The notes below the pieces were generated by a model. That model searched no databases. It was not told where the DNA came from and saw only the letters and a program-made list of their open reading frames with translations. Shown in pieces: positions 17,349 through 25,807 of a stretch of 64,000 bases of DNA (positions are counted from its first letter, which is position 1; every line of letters begins with the position of its first letter). Source of the DNA: Bacteroidota bacterium (GTDB lineage: Bacteria; Bacteroidota; Bacteroidia; Chitinophagales; Chitinophagaceae); the NCBI GenBank assembly GCA_026391455.1, contig JAPLEH010000010.1, forward strand, positions 186,001 through 250,000, given 5' to 3'. Made by a program: the position numbers and the translations under genes.

Positions 17349-18125
17349 TTAAGACGAAAAATGTAAAGTTAAACTTGTTCCATTACCCGGGGCAGAAAAT
17401 AATGCAATGGTAGCTCCAATCAATTTTGCTCGGCGCTGGAAATTTATAAGGCCCGCGCCGGAATTATCGCTTGCCGATGAAGGGTCAAAACCTTTCCCAT
17501 TATCCTTTATAAAGAGTGAATAATGCCTCTGCTCAGCCATGAGTTTCACATCAATAATAGTACAATCAGCATGTTTGAGGCTGTTTTGAAAAAACTCCTG
17601 CAAAATACGTACTACCACCATTTTTACAGGTGCGTTGACATCAATAGTATTTTCAAGTTGGTGACTTACAGTACATTTTCCTGAGGCCTGCACCCGGTTG
17701 CATTCATGCTGTATCAGTGACGCAAGTGTGGTTTGTTCAAAATAGCCGGAATTAAGGCCTTTTGATAAATTTCGCAGCTCCTGGATGGACTCGTTCACAA
17801 TATCGCTGATACGTACGATTCTATCCTTTATCTCCGGGTAGTTTCCTTCGTAATCCAATTGTTGTGTATAAAGAGCAGCCAGAGTAAGCTTTTGACCCAC
17901 GCTATCATGAATTTCCTGACCGATATCTTGCATCGTTTGTTGTTGCATTTCCAGTCGGGCAAAATGGAGCTCTCTTAAATGATCTTCCTCTTTCCTGCTT
18001 AGTTCATTCATGTGTTCGTGCCTTTTTTTTCTATATTGGGCGAGAAAAATGAACAATCCTGCCATAAAGGTTGCCATTACAAGAGATGTGGCTATTATAA
18101 ACAATATTATTTCCGTCTTTGCCAT
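17349..18125 (-). CDS. Sensor histidine kinase (HisKA_3 / HATPase_c) with one membrane helix
   Basis: The 258-residue protein has a single N-terminal transmembrane helix (IILFIIATSLVMATFMAGLFIFL), a short coiled linker, the HisKA_3 dimerisation segment with the phospho-acceptor His73 in QEIHDSVGQKL, and a HATPase_c domain containing DNGKGFD and the G-rich GAGLINFQRRAKLIGA. It has no recognisable sensing domain of its own. Its start overlaps the end of the multi-pass membrane protein gene by 19 bases, which suggests that protein supplies the sensing function. It would phosphorylate the response regulator encoded directly downstream. Confidence 0.93.
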   Translation of the reverse strand: MAKTEIILFIIATSLVMATFMAGLFIFLAQYRKKRHEHMNELSRKEEDHLRELHFARLEMQQQTMQDIGQEIHDSVGQKLTLAALYTQQLDYEGNYPEIKDRIVRISDIVNESIQELRNLSKGLNSGYFEQTTLASLIQHECNRVQASGKCTVSHQLENTIDVNAPVKMVVVRILQEFFQNSLKHADCTIIDVKLMAEQRHYSLFIKDNGKGFDPSSASDNSGAGLINFQRRAKLIGATIALFSAPGNGTSLTLHFSS

Positions 18126-18766
18126 ATATAAAGGAAACTAATTGATAAGTACATCAACATACTCATAGAAATTTGGATATACCAGTATGTATAAAATATG
18201 GCTCTGTGATTATCAAATAAAACATTTCGCAGAGCAAAATACGGAAACGTACCAGCATAATATATAACCCATATAGTAATACACCAAAACATGAAATCCC
18301 GTTTGTAATGTATTATTCTTTCGCTGAATAAATAACGGGAATAAAACCGCACCGCCATCATTATAACCAGTAAATCGCCAATAGTATAGGAAAAAGACCC
18401 AAACCAAAACCTTTTACTTTTTAGAAATAAGTAATCAATTATGCAGGCAATGGCATATAGTATTAATACAAAAATTAACAGTCGGCTATTCGTTTTGCCA
18501 TTTTCATTTTTACTTAACCCAAGAAAAATGAAACTAAATGAAACAGGGTGTACGAAAAATGAATAATAATCAGGATTGCTTATCCAGGACACCGGATGCA
18601 ATCGCAAATAACGGCCGGTTAATTCAGCTACAAATACAACAAGGAAATAAAGAGGCAGCCATTTCCAAAAAGTTCTTTTCCATGCTGGTAAAAAAATCAC
18701 ACAGATAAAGGCAGACAATCCAATTGCACCTAAATTACCCAATCTAAAAAAATCGAATTGATCCAT
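18107..18766 (-). CDS. Multi-pass membrane protein linked to the histidine kinase
   Basis: The 219-residue protein has six or seven hydrophobic helices (for example LGAIGLSAFICVIFLPAW, WLPLYFLVVFVAELTG, LLIFVLILYAIACIIDYLFL, ISMSMLMYLSISFLYIW) and little else. It belongs to no family I can name with confidence, but small seven-helix proteins of this kind are often found beside HisKA_3 kinases in Bacteroidota. It overlaps the kinase gene by 19 bases and follows the anchored hypothetical gene by 11 bases. A role as the membrane sensor for the kinase is inferred from this coupling. Confidence 0.8.
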   Translation of the reverse strand: MDQFDFFRLGNLGAIGLSAFICVIFLPAWKRTFWKWLPLYFLVVFVAELTGRYLRLHPVSWISNPDYYSFFVHPVSFSFIFLGLSKNENGKTNSRLLIFVLILYAIACIIDYLFLKSKRFWFGSFSYTIGDLLVIMMAVRFYSRYLFSERIIHYKRDFMFWCITIWVIYYAGTFPYFALRNVLFDNHRAIFYTYWYIQISMSMLMYLSISFLYIWQRRK

Positions 18767-18777
18767 TGAATGCCGTT

Positions 18778-19479
18778 TTAATGGTCAGTAAGGAGAAAAG
18801 TGTTATTGCCATCAGTTATACACTTTGGCGGACAAAGTTCACCTGAATTTCGAATTGATGGATTTGTTACTTCCGAAGCTCCTAATATGGAATACACCGT
18901 AGTTGACGGGTTTCCTTCAGCCACAGCCCTCAGGCTTCTTATACTTTTGACATCTCTTACTTCAAGATTGGTATAATTGTATCTAGGATCAAAATCAATG
19001 GCTGTTTCAGTTGCATTATTTGCATAGGTAGGAACTAAAAACAACGTATGATGATCTGCATACGCCTGATGATCAGCGCTATACTGCCCATAGTAAAAAC
19101 GTATGCCCAATTGAGATGTTGACAAGTTCATTAAAGTTGAATATTTTTCAATAGTATATATAAATTGTTTAAGTGAGTCCATTGAAAACCAGATTGCCCT
19201 GGCATCTACGAAACGGTCTGGATTGTTCCTTCCATTTCTTAACTGATTTACCTTTGCATTGATTTCCGGGTAAATATTGGTATAATAATTATTTACAGCA
19301 CTTTTGAAATGATCCCAAGGCTCACCTTCCAGATCGGGGTATTCTCTGCACACCCCAGGCTGAATAGGATCAGGTTTTGATTCATTATTCGATTGGTAAA
19401 AAAAATAAACAGCTGCGGCAATTGCGAGGATGTTTGTTACAACGAGTAACTTGTTGATCCCGGATTTTTGTTTTTCCAT
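18778..19479 (-). CDS. Membrane-anchored protein of unknown function, first gene of the kinase cluster
   Basis: A 233-residue protein with a short cytoplasmic tip, one transmembrane helix (LLVVTNILAIAAAVYFFY) and a soluble domain of about 200 residues on the outside. The domain has CREYPDLEGEPWDHF, a helix DARAIWFSMDSLKQFIYTIE and the strand segments LGIRFYYGQY and HTLFLVPTY, and it ends with a Cys pair in GELCPPKC. I have a general impression that similar proteins recur in this bacterial group next to signalling genes, but no function is known. As the first gene of the group it may be the external input to the sensor. Confidence 0.78.
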   Translation of the reverse strand: MEKQKSGINKLLVVTNILAIAAAVYFFYQSNNESKPDPIQPGVCREYPDLEGEPWDHFKSAVNNYYTNIYPEINAKVNQLRNGRNNPDRFVDARAIWFSMDSLKQFIYTIEKYSTLMNLSTSQLGIRFYYGQYSADHQAYADHHTLFLVPTYANNATETAIDFDPRYNYTNLEVRDVKSIRSLRAVAEGNPSTTVYSILGASEVTNPSIRNSGELCPPKCITDGNNTFLLTDH

Positions 19480-19779
19480 GTTGTTTCTTTTTGGTGGTTT
19501 ATTAAATATAATGTTTATACGACAAAGTGACTAAAAAACCATCTCCCGTACAATCGTTTACCACCGGAAACTGCCTCCGTTAAATGACGGTATTTGTTTT
19601 CGTCCTCCCCACAGCCCGTATTCGTTGATACGACATTGACCTGAGCTGATTCTGTTTTGACATTTGCATTGCTTTGTTTGAAAGCAATACTTCCGCTTTA
19701 AACTTTTTAGAATACGGCAAAGCACTAACGGGGAAGCCGAAAACCGTAAAGAGTAGGCATCATCACTACAACCTTTTTT
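19480..19779. other. Divergent intergenic region with no gene
   Basis: 300 bases between the start of the signalling cluster (minus) and the start of the S74/JAMM group (plus). I see no tRNA, no convincing short gene and no exact TAnnTTTG box. The sequence TATATTTA on the minus strand near 19505-19515 is one base off a minus-7 box for the signalling genes. It must hold two divergent promoters and is the natural place for the response regulator to bind. Confidence 0.5.
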
Positions 19780-21150
19780 ATGAAAAAGACTTTTTTAGTT
19801 TCTCTAGTAATTGTATTAGCAAGTTCCACGGTAGTGGCACAAAACATTAAACTATCGAATCCGCACTCGATGGACCCCAATGGTAACTTTTTGCATAACG
19901 GTGCCTTTGGGTCCACATTTAATATTGGACCCACATTAGCCCGGATAGAAGAGGTTCAATCCAGTAATATTATTGAATCATGGAACAGAATGGCTACCGG
20001 ATACCTGGTCGTAGACAGAACAGGTACCAACTATGGTAACAATAAAGCCAACAGCCTGCTCTTTGGCGGAGATAATAGTGGTGAATATATACTTTCAAAA
20101 AGAACCGCCGGGCCGGGTTTGTTCGGTCTTGATTTCCTGACATCTTCCCGATTCCGTTTGCATATTGGCAGCAATGGGGCCATTGGAGTAGGTGTGGGTG
20201 GCGGTGGACAGGCTTCGGTTGCACAAAGAGGCAGATTTCATATAAATAATTCGTTTACTGGCGAAACAAATTTTCAACAGAATATTAATCTGTATGCCAG
20301 CTCCGGAAACGAAAAATTTGACAATGTTGCATCATCTAACGTATTCTCAGGACAGCGCGCCGGAATTGTGAACCAACTTTCGGGAACTAACGTTAATGCT
20401 ACAGCTGCAAATTCAAGCCTCCAATTATTTCGCGATATTCTGCCATCCGGTACCATCTACCCGGCGGGTAACACTGGTATTGTAAATAATCTGCGTATGC
20501 TCACTGCACCAAGACCCGACTCGGGTAACACGATCACCTACCGTCATGTGTATGGTATTATCAACGATCTTAACGACCAGCAGTTGGCAAAATATACGGT
20601 TTCAGATCCCTGGGGAAGCCAATTGACCGTATATAATTCACGGATCGGTTTACTAAGTGCCACAAACACGAATAATTTACAAGAATTTGGAAGCGGAAAA
20701 ATTGCTGGTTGGTTCGTAAACAGGGGAGGGCGTACGGCACCCGATGCTACCACACCCGGCTATATGGACGGGTGGGGACTTTGGGTTGACGGTGCTACTT
20801 TTCTGCGCTCTGCATACTGGACCATTTCGGATGAAAAATTAAAAGAGAATATCAAAACCACCGACAAAAATCTTATTCTGTCCCGTCTCATGGCAGTGCG
20901 GCCAGTAACCTATAATTATGTGAATGAAAAGGGATCTACCGAATACGGCATAATATCACAGGAAATCGCAAAAATTTTTCCCGAAATGACCATTAAAGCA
21001 GTCAATCCGGCAACAGACGAACGGATACTGGCCGTACAATATCAGCAATTACATAGCATACTAATTTCTGCCATACAAGCCCAGCAGGAGACCATACAAC
21101 AACTGCAAAAACAGATTACCAAACTAAGTGAAAAACTGGGTATAAAATAA
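19780..21150 (+). CDS. Surface/tail-fibre-like protein with C-terminal S74 intramolecular chaperone domain
   Basis: The 456-residue protein has a signal peptide (MKKTFLVSLVIVLASSTVVAQ), a long body of short glycine/asparagine-rich strands, and from residue 350 the S74 chaperone signature SDEKLKENIKTTDKN, followed by VRPVTYNYVNEKG, YGIISQEIAKIFPEM and a C-terminal coiled coil (QQETIQQLQKQITKLSEKLG). In phage tail spikes this domain drives trimer folding and then cuts itself off with a Ser-Lys type reaction; the Ser and Lys of SDEKLK are present. No other phage genes are near, so this is a host surface protein, as is common in Bacteroidota. It leads a group of three plus-strand genes. Confidence 0.9.
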   Translation: MKKTFLVSLVIVLASSTVVAQNIKLSNPHSMDPNGNFLHNGAFGSTFNIGPTLARIEEVQSSNIIESWNRMATGYLVVDRTGTNYGNNKANSLLFGGDNSGEYILSKRTAGPGLFGLDFLTSSRFRLHIGSNGAIGVGVGGGGQASVAQRGRFHINNSFTGETNFQQNINLYASSGNEKFDNVASSNVFSGQRAGIVNQLSGTNVNATAANSSLQLFRDILPSGTIYPAGNTGIVNNLRMLTAPRPDSGNTITYRHVYGIINDLNDQQLAKYTVSDPWGSQLTVYNSRIGLLSATNTNNLQEFGSGKIAGWFVNRGGRTAPDATTPGYMDGWGLWVDGATFLRSAYWTISDEKLKENIKTTDKNLILSRLMAVRPVTYNYVNEKGSTEYGIISQEIAKIFPEMTIKAVNPATDERILAVQYQQLHSILISAIQAQQETIQQLQKQITKLSEKLGIK

Positions 21151-21206
21151 ACGCTTAGGCCATACTATCCGGCTTTACTATTTCTTCAACATCAAAAACA
21201 TTATAT

Positions 21207-21551
21207 ATGACAGATTCAAAAAACAACCCCGGAAAAAAAAGCTGGGAAGAAGAAAAGAAAGATTTTGCAAAAAAAGCATTTGCAGAAGCACTTGACTTTA
21301 TGAAAAAGGATAATGAAATGATTGGCCACTTTACAATCATCACAGCCTCCCTTTCCAATTACATCAAAGAAAACCCGGAAGAAATCTCCAGGCTAATAAA
21401 GCCCTCCGTTTCCGGCGAGTCTGTATCGGACGATCCTGCAGTAGTTGCTGGCGGCGATTTTGGTAGTGAAGTGATTGGGCTCATCAGAGATGTATTACTT
21501 GGTGACAAAGAGTTTATCCTGAATATGGTAAAAGATCTTCTACGAATCTGA
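21207..21551 (+). CDS. Small acidic helical protein of unknown function
   Basis: A 114-residue protein without signal peptide. The first third is highly charged and helical (KKSWEEEKKDFAKKAFAEAL), the middle contains HFTIITASLSNYIKENPEEI, and the end is a hydrophobic helix EVIGLIRDVLLGDKEFILNM. It belongs to no family I recognise. It lies 56 bases after the S74 protein gene and four bases before the JAMM protease gene, so it is probably co-transcribed and may be a partner or substrate of the protease. It lacks the beta-grasp pattern and the C-terminal Gly-Gly of ubiquitin-like proteins. Confidence 0.7.
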   Translation: MTDSKNNPGKKSWEEEKKDFAKKAFAEALDFMKKDNEMIGHFTIITASLSNYIKENPEEISRLIKPSVSGESVSDDPAVVAGGDFGSEVIGLIRDVLLGDKEFILNMVKDLLRI

Positions 21552-21555
21552 CCTG

Positions 21556-22011
21556 ATGCGACCACAAAGCCTGTTTCATATCAGGGATAGTAAACTTTTA
21601 AATGCCACTTTTTTTCTTACGCCTGCTGAATATGAAACCCTGCGATTAATAGCTCACAGCTCATCGCCCAAAGAGGTATGCGGATTAATTGGTATTATTC
21701 CGCTGGCACAAGGTGATTTCAGAATAAGGCTGTATCATACCCGCAACGGATCAGATGTTAAAAACAAGTTTAAAATAAACAGTAGTGATCTGAAAAAAGC
21801 ACTTACTAAGGCTGCAAAAGAAGGAGCCGGTATTGCCGGGTGCTTTCACTCTCACCCAAGAGGCCTGGCAAAACTCTCTGGAACAGACCGGTCAGCAGCA
21901 CGTAAAAGCAGATTGAGGCTATGGTTGGTATATGCTATAAGCGTAAATAAAACAGGCCTATACCTTACTGGGAGGGTCTGTAAAACGCTAAGACTTTCGG
22001 TCAGGTATTGA
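21556..22011 (+). CDS. JAMM/MPN-domain metalloprotease-like protein
   Basis: The 151-residue protein carries a complete JAMM zinc-protease motif: Glu40 in PKEVCGLIG, then His98 and His100 in CFHSHPRG, Ser108 and Asp111 in KLSGTD (the H-x-H-P-x7-S-x2-D pattern with ten residues between His100 and Asp111). Bacterial JAB proteins of this kind remove peptides next to a scissile isopeptide or peptide bond, for example in ubiquitin-like, sulfur-carrier or phage tail pathways. None of the usual partners (E1, E2, ubiquitin-like protein, NlpC/P60) lies nearby. It has no signal peptide, so it acts in the cytoplasm. It follows the small acidic protein by four bases and ends at a strong terminator. Confidence 0.85.
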   Translation: MRPQSLFHIRDSKLLNATFFLTPAEYETLRLIAHSSSPKEVCGLIGIIPLAQGDFRIRLYHTRNGSDVKNKFKINSSDLKKALTKAAKEGAGIAGCFHSHPRGLAKLSGTDRSAARKSRLRLWLVYAISVNKTGLYLTGRVCKTLRLSVRY

Positions 22012-22031
22012 TCTTGTATTGTATTCACATG

Positions 22032-22062
22032 AAAGGGGGTTAAGATTAGTCCCCTTTTTTTT
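22032..22062 (+). terminator. Rho-independent terminator of the S74/JAMM group
   Basis: AAAGGGG (22032-22038) pairs with CCCCTTT (22051-22057) and runs into eight T residues. It lies between the JAMM gene and the convergent AI-2E transporter gene. Confidence 0.85.
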
Positions 22063-22064
22063 CA

Positions 22065-23081
22065 TTATTTGCTGATATTTCCCCCAAACTCATTCATATA
22101 TATCCTGAACAACAGGATAATATAATTCACCAGCAAGGGACCAAATATCAAACCGATAAAGCCGAAAAGCCCCAATCCTGCAATAACACCCAATACCGTG
22201 ATCACCGGATGAATATGCCCCGCTTTTTTCAGCAGGGTAATGCGCGTGAGATAATCGATATTGCCCGTCACAATCACACTATACAATAATAATCCTGTTG
22301 CCTGCCAATTAAGACCCGCCGCATACATATAAATAACCAGTGGCACCCATACGATCATGGTACCCACTACGGGGAAAAAGGCAAACACGCCTGTAAGAAA
22401 TCCCCACAATACCACATCATGCACTCCAAACAATATATACCCGATGACTGCCGTAAATCCCTGAATCACGGAAATAATGGGTATACCCAATGCACTTACT
22501 TTTACGATTCGTTTGGTACCGGAGGCCAGCAGATCAATATTGCATTGCTTCAGCGGCAGCAACTGACCCAGGTAATGCTCCATTTCCTTACCATGCACCA
22601 GCATATAATAAAGCATGAACAGCATAATGGCCAGGTTCAGCAACAAATTCACGGTATCATTCAGCAGGGATGGAAGAAATTGGGTAAGACGCTGTTGCAG
22701 ACTGGCCAGTGTTGCGTCAGACATAAAAACAATACCCGTTTGCTCCTGCACGTTCAATATCGCCTGCCGGGTACTATTGAGGGCCGAAGCCGGATCATTG
22801 AGAAAAGGCTGTACCTGCCGCTGTACCAATAAAAAAGTAAAATATACCAGCCCGGCAATCGCTGTAAAATAACCCAGCAGATAAAGACCTGCCGTCCAGC
22901 CTTTTTTCCATTTGCGGTGATAGATCAGTTGAAAATAGCTGCCCCGGCTGAGTATATACAAAGTAATGGCTCCGAGCAAACCCGGAAAAAAAACATATAA
23001 TTCCTTTACCACTACAATGATCAGCAGCAGCAATACCAGCAATAGCACTACCTGTTTTACCGGTTTTTGTAAGGTTTCCAT
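22065..23081 (-). CDS. AI-2E family transporter (PF01594-type membrane protein)
   Basis: The 338-residue protein has about eight transmembrane helices, beginning with a long one (VVLLLVLLLLIIVVVKELYV) and including the family hallmarks FMLYYMLVHGKEMEHYL and LWGFLTGVFAFFPVVGTMIV near the C-terminal half. The family was named for TqsA, which exports the signal AI-2, but many members move other small molecules or ions, so the substrate is open. The start at 23081 leaves a typical short positively charged tip. It is convergent with the JAMM gene and divergent from the aminotransferase gene. Confidence 0.9.
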   Translation of the reverse strand: METLQKPVKQVVLLLVLLLLIIVVVKELYVFFPGLLGAITLYILSRGSYFQLIYHRKWKKGWTAGLYLLGYFTAIAGLVYFTFLLVQRQVQPFLNDPASALNSTRQAILNVQEQTGIVFMSDATLASLQQRLTQFLPSLLNDTVNLLLNLAIMLFMLYYMLVHGKEMEHYLGQLLPLKQCNIDLLASGTKRIVKVSALGIPIISVIQGFTAVIGYILFGVHDVVLWGFLTGVFAFFPVVGTMIVWVPLVIYMYAAGLNWQATGLLLYSVIVTGNIDYLTRITLLKKAGHIHPVITVLGVIAGLGLFGFIGLIFGPLLVNYIILLFRIYMNEFGGNISK

Positions 23082-23208
23082 CCGTTGACTTTTTACTTAT
23101 TTCATTTGAAATCATGGCATATTAGGGGTTTCTCCGTAACAGGAAAATGATAGCCATTGGCTGCGGGTATGACAATCATCGGACAGCCCCTATCTGCCCC
23201 ATTTCCTG

Positions 23209-23216
23209 TATTTTTG
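23209..23216 (+). promoter_or_regulatory. Minus-7 promoter box of the aminotransferase gene
   Basis: TATTTTTG is an exact TAnnTTTG match, 16 bases before the ATG at 23233. Confidence 0.6.
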
Positions 23217-23232
23217 CCCCAAAGGATGGGTT

Positions 23233-24489
23233 ATGAAATTGTCACATTTATCAGAAACACTGATCGGTTCGGAGATCGTTAAACTGGGTGGAGAGATACG
23301 CGAAAAGATCCGGCAGGGCGAACGTATTTATAATTTTACCGTCGGTGATTTCGACCCTTCCATTTTCCCCATTCCCAAAGAACTGGAAGATGCCATTGTG
23401 GAAGCATACCGCAGGCACTTCACCAATTATCCTGCAGCAGAAGGTAATATCGATCTGCGTGAAGCTATTCGTTCATTTATCCGGGATACAGAAGGATTGG
23501 ATTATTCCACCAATGAAATACTGGTTGCCTCCGGCGGACGCCCCCTCATCTATGCTGTATTCCGGGCCATCTGCGATGCGGGAGATAAAGTGATCTATGC
23601 AGTGCCTTCCTGGAATAATAACCACTATACGCATTTTGTAGGCGGCGAACATATTGTGATCGAAACCAGTGCGGCCACCAATTTTATGCCCACGGCGGCA
23701 GACATTCAGCCCTTCGTACAGGATGCTACACTGATTTCCCTCTGCTCTCCGCAAAATCCTACCGGTACCACCTTCCGCAAAGAAGAACTGGAAGCTATCT
23801 GCGACCTGGTGATAGCCGAGAATGCCAGACGTGGTGATGGGCAAAAGAAACTCTATGTGATGTATGACCAGATGTACTGGCACCTCACTTACGGAGCTAT
23901 TCAGCATTTTGATCCCGTATCGCTTCGACCCGCCATGCGCGATTACACTATTTATATCGATGCGATCAGTAAAGTATTTGCAGCCACAGGTGTGCGCGTG
24001 GGTTGGAGCATGGGCCCCGCCACGGTGATCAGTAAAATGAAGGCGATCCTTACCCATATCGGGGCCTGGGCACCTATGGCCGAACAAAAAGCGGTAGCCT
24101 ATTATCTGGGCAACCGGGATGGTATCAACCGCTACCTGGCAAACTTTAAAAAAGAGGTCGAAGAACGGTTGCGTTTGATCTATAACGGACTCACCGGTTT
24201 GAAGAATGAAGGCTTAGCCGTAGATGCTATTGCTCCCGAAGCTGCCATTTATCTTACCATCAAGATCGATCTGGCCGGTAAACAAAGCCCCGATGGCCAA
24301 ACCCTGCAAACGCAAAGTGATGTAACCGCGTATATACTCAATCATGCAGGCCTTGCCGTAGTGCCGTTCTATGCGTTTGGTGCAGGAAAAAATTCACCCT
24401 GGTATCGCCTCAGTGTGGGCACCTGCAAAAAAGAAGAGATTGATGAAATGATCGGGAAGTTGCGGGAAGCACTGGTTGCACTCCGATAA
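23233..24489 (+). CDS. PLP-dependent class I/II aminotransferase
   Basis: The 418-residue protein has the fold-type I aminotransferase layout: NYPAAEGNIDLREAI, the substrate and cofactor region SLCSPQNPTGTTFRKEEL, the Asp-Tyr pair near YVMYDQMYWHL, the PLP-binding Lys in DAISKVFAATGVRVGW and the C-terminal Arg in WYRLSVGTC. It transfers an amino group between an amino acid and a 2-oxo acid in the cytoplasm; the aspartate aminotransferase branch is the best guess, but the substrate is not fixed by the sequence. It has its own promoter and stands next to unrelated hypothetical genes. Confidence 0.93.
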   Translation: MKLSHLSETLIGSEIVKLGGEIREKIRQGERIYNFTVGDFDPSIFPIPKELEDAIVEAYRRHFTNYPAAEGNIDLREAIRSFIRDTEGLDYSTNEILVASGGRPLIYAVFRAICDAGDKVIYAVPSWNNNHYTHFVGGEHIVIETSAATNFMPTAADIQPFVQDATLISLCSPQNPTGTTFRKEELEAICDLVIAENARRGDGQKKLYVMYDQMYWHLTYGAIQHFDPVSLRPAMRDYTIYIDAISKVFAATGVRVGWSMGPATVISKMKAILTHIGAWAPMAEQKAVAYYLGNRDGINRYLANFKKEVEERLRLIYNGLTGLKNEGLAVDAIAPEAAIYLTIKIDLAGKQSPDGQTLQTQSDVTAYILNHAGLAVVPFYAFGAGKNSPWYRLSVGTCKKEEIDEMIGKLREALVALR

Positions 24490-24530
24490 TTTTTTTCGTA
24501 CAAATTTGAATATGTACTAATCCTCAACTA

Positions 24531-24743
24531 TTGAAATCTTCAGCAAATAAAAAATTTATTACGCGTTATGCGAGGCCACAAAAAAAACGCATTTCAAAAT
24601 TAATTGACGATCTGCTCGGGTCGATTCAACGGAAAACCAGTGAACCGGAAACAGATGATGAATGGATAAAAAAAACAGCTGGATCTTACTCATCCCGAAA
24701 AAAAGACATACAACCCCTTATTCTTAAAAGAATTTCCCAATGA
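24531..24743 (+). CDS. Small basic hypothetical protein with TTG start
   Basis: A 70-residue, Lys-rich protein (ITRYARPQKKRISKLIDDLL near the start). There is no ATG in frame before the region, so the start must be the TTG at 24531. Its stop overlaps the ATG of the next gene by four bases (ATGA), which supports translation of this frame. No family is recognised. It may be a small partner of the signal-peptide-bearing protein encoded next. Confidence 0.5.
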   Translation: MKSSANKKFITRYARPQKKRISKLIDDLLGSIQRKTSEPETDDEWIKKTAGSYSSRKKDIQPLILKRISQ

Positions 24744-25807
24744 AAAAATTAGTTATGCTGGCAATGGGGTTGGTCATTGCAAAAGCCCTCTTCTCACAAC
24801 CGCCGGCTGATCCGTTTGAACGGCTCCTTAGCTCCGCTAAAGAAGTATATCAATCATCCTTTCTAAAAAATCCTTCTTACTTTGAAGCATTACTCAATGT
24901 AAGCAAGTTCACCCTGCAGCCGCTTAATCCGGCATTCAATCCGGCCATAGAGGCCCAACGCCGTAATACCGAACCCATCGACAGTACGATTGACCGCGTT
25001 ATCGATAGCGTATTGAATCGCGTTATTGCAGAAGATTTTTGGAAAGGCCAGGAAGTAGCGTTGATAAAATATAAGCCCGCATTCGAACTATTTACAAAAG
25101 CTTACTGTGATTGCTATACAGAAAATGCGCTAAAGGATTTAAGCAGTCCTGACATTCAGCAAGAAATGAAAAAAATTGATGTTGTATGCAGCGAAAAAAT
25201 TACCCGTGATGTTGCGTTAATGTCAAAACTGGGGGCTGAATTTAAAAAATTATCCCAGGCCGAGCAGAGAGACATGCAAAGTCAGGTGAATAAATACCTT
25301 TTTGAGCACTGCGGTATTTTCCGGCAAACATTGATGCCGGTGATAGTTCAGGAGGCCTATACTTCCATTAATACACACTCAAGATTAACAATCTTTGATA
25401 TGCCGGATAATCTGTTCGGCTGTTATGAACGGGGAAAAATTGATTCCTTGCGCATGTATTTCCCGGGATGGAATAAAGCAACAGAGCTGTCGGTGAAAAA
25501 AGCCCTGGCCATCAGAAAAAAAAGTGAAGAGATGATCATTCCAAAAACAGCCGATAAGTCGCAACCCGATGTGATTGTTTTAGAACAAACCTTTTATACG
25601 AAAGGGGAAAAACCGGTTTTGACCGGCCAATTTCTGATAACCATTAACAAAACTTCGAAATTAGCACCCTATATACAGTCCGTCATTTTTTACACTGCCG
25701 ATAAAATACCGAACAAAAAAGAGTTGTTGGATAAAATAAACGACCAGTCATCGGAGATCATTGAAGCGCCACCACCACCCAGAGAAGAGTTGAAAAAAAG
25801 GAATTAA
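24740..25807 (+). CDS. Secreted protein of unknown function
   Basis: A 355-residue protein with a signal peptide (MKKLVMLAMGLVIAKALFSQ) and a largely helical body. It contains several Cys residues in pairs typical of oxidised periplasmic proteins (YCDCYTEN, EHCGIF, LFGCYERG) and ends with a Pro-rich, charged tail (APPPPREELKKRN). I do not recognise the family. It overlaps the upstream TTG-start gene by four bases, and its end overlaps the stop of a convergent small gene by four bases. Confidence 0.75.
   Translation: MKKLVMLAMGLVIAKALFSQPPADPFERLLSSAKEVYQSSFLKNPSYFEALLNVSKFTLQPLNPAFNPAIEAQRRNTEPIDSTIDRVIDSVLNRVIAEDFWKGQEVALIKYKPAFELFTKAYCDCYTENALKDLSSPDIQQEMKKIDVVCSEKITRDVALMSKLGAEFKKLSQAEQRDMQSQVNKYLFEHCGIFRQTLMPVIVQEAYTSINTHSRLTIFDMPDNLFGCYERGKIDSLRMYFPGWNKATELSVKKALAIRKKSEEMIIPKTADKSQPDVIVLEQTFYTKGEKPVLTGQFLITINKTSKLAPYIQSVIFYTADKIPNKKELLDKINDQSSEIIEAPPPPREELKKRN

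Noticed and set aside
19480-19779. tRNA or small RNA gene in the gap
   Set aside because: No cloverleaf or strong terminator was visible; only promoter-like sequence is likely.
19780-22011. Prophage remnant or tail-fibre cassette
   Set aside because: Only the S74 protein is phage-like; it has a signal peptide, and no integrase, capsid, terminase or tail genes are present.
21207-22011. Bacterial ubiquitin-like conjugation (BIL/CBASS-type) operon around the JAMM protein
   Set aside because: No E1, E2 or ubiquitin-like gene is nearby, and the 114-residue neighbour is helical without a C-terminal Gly pair.
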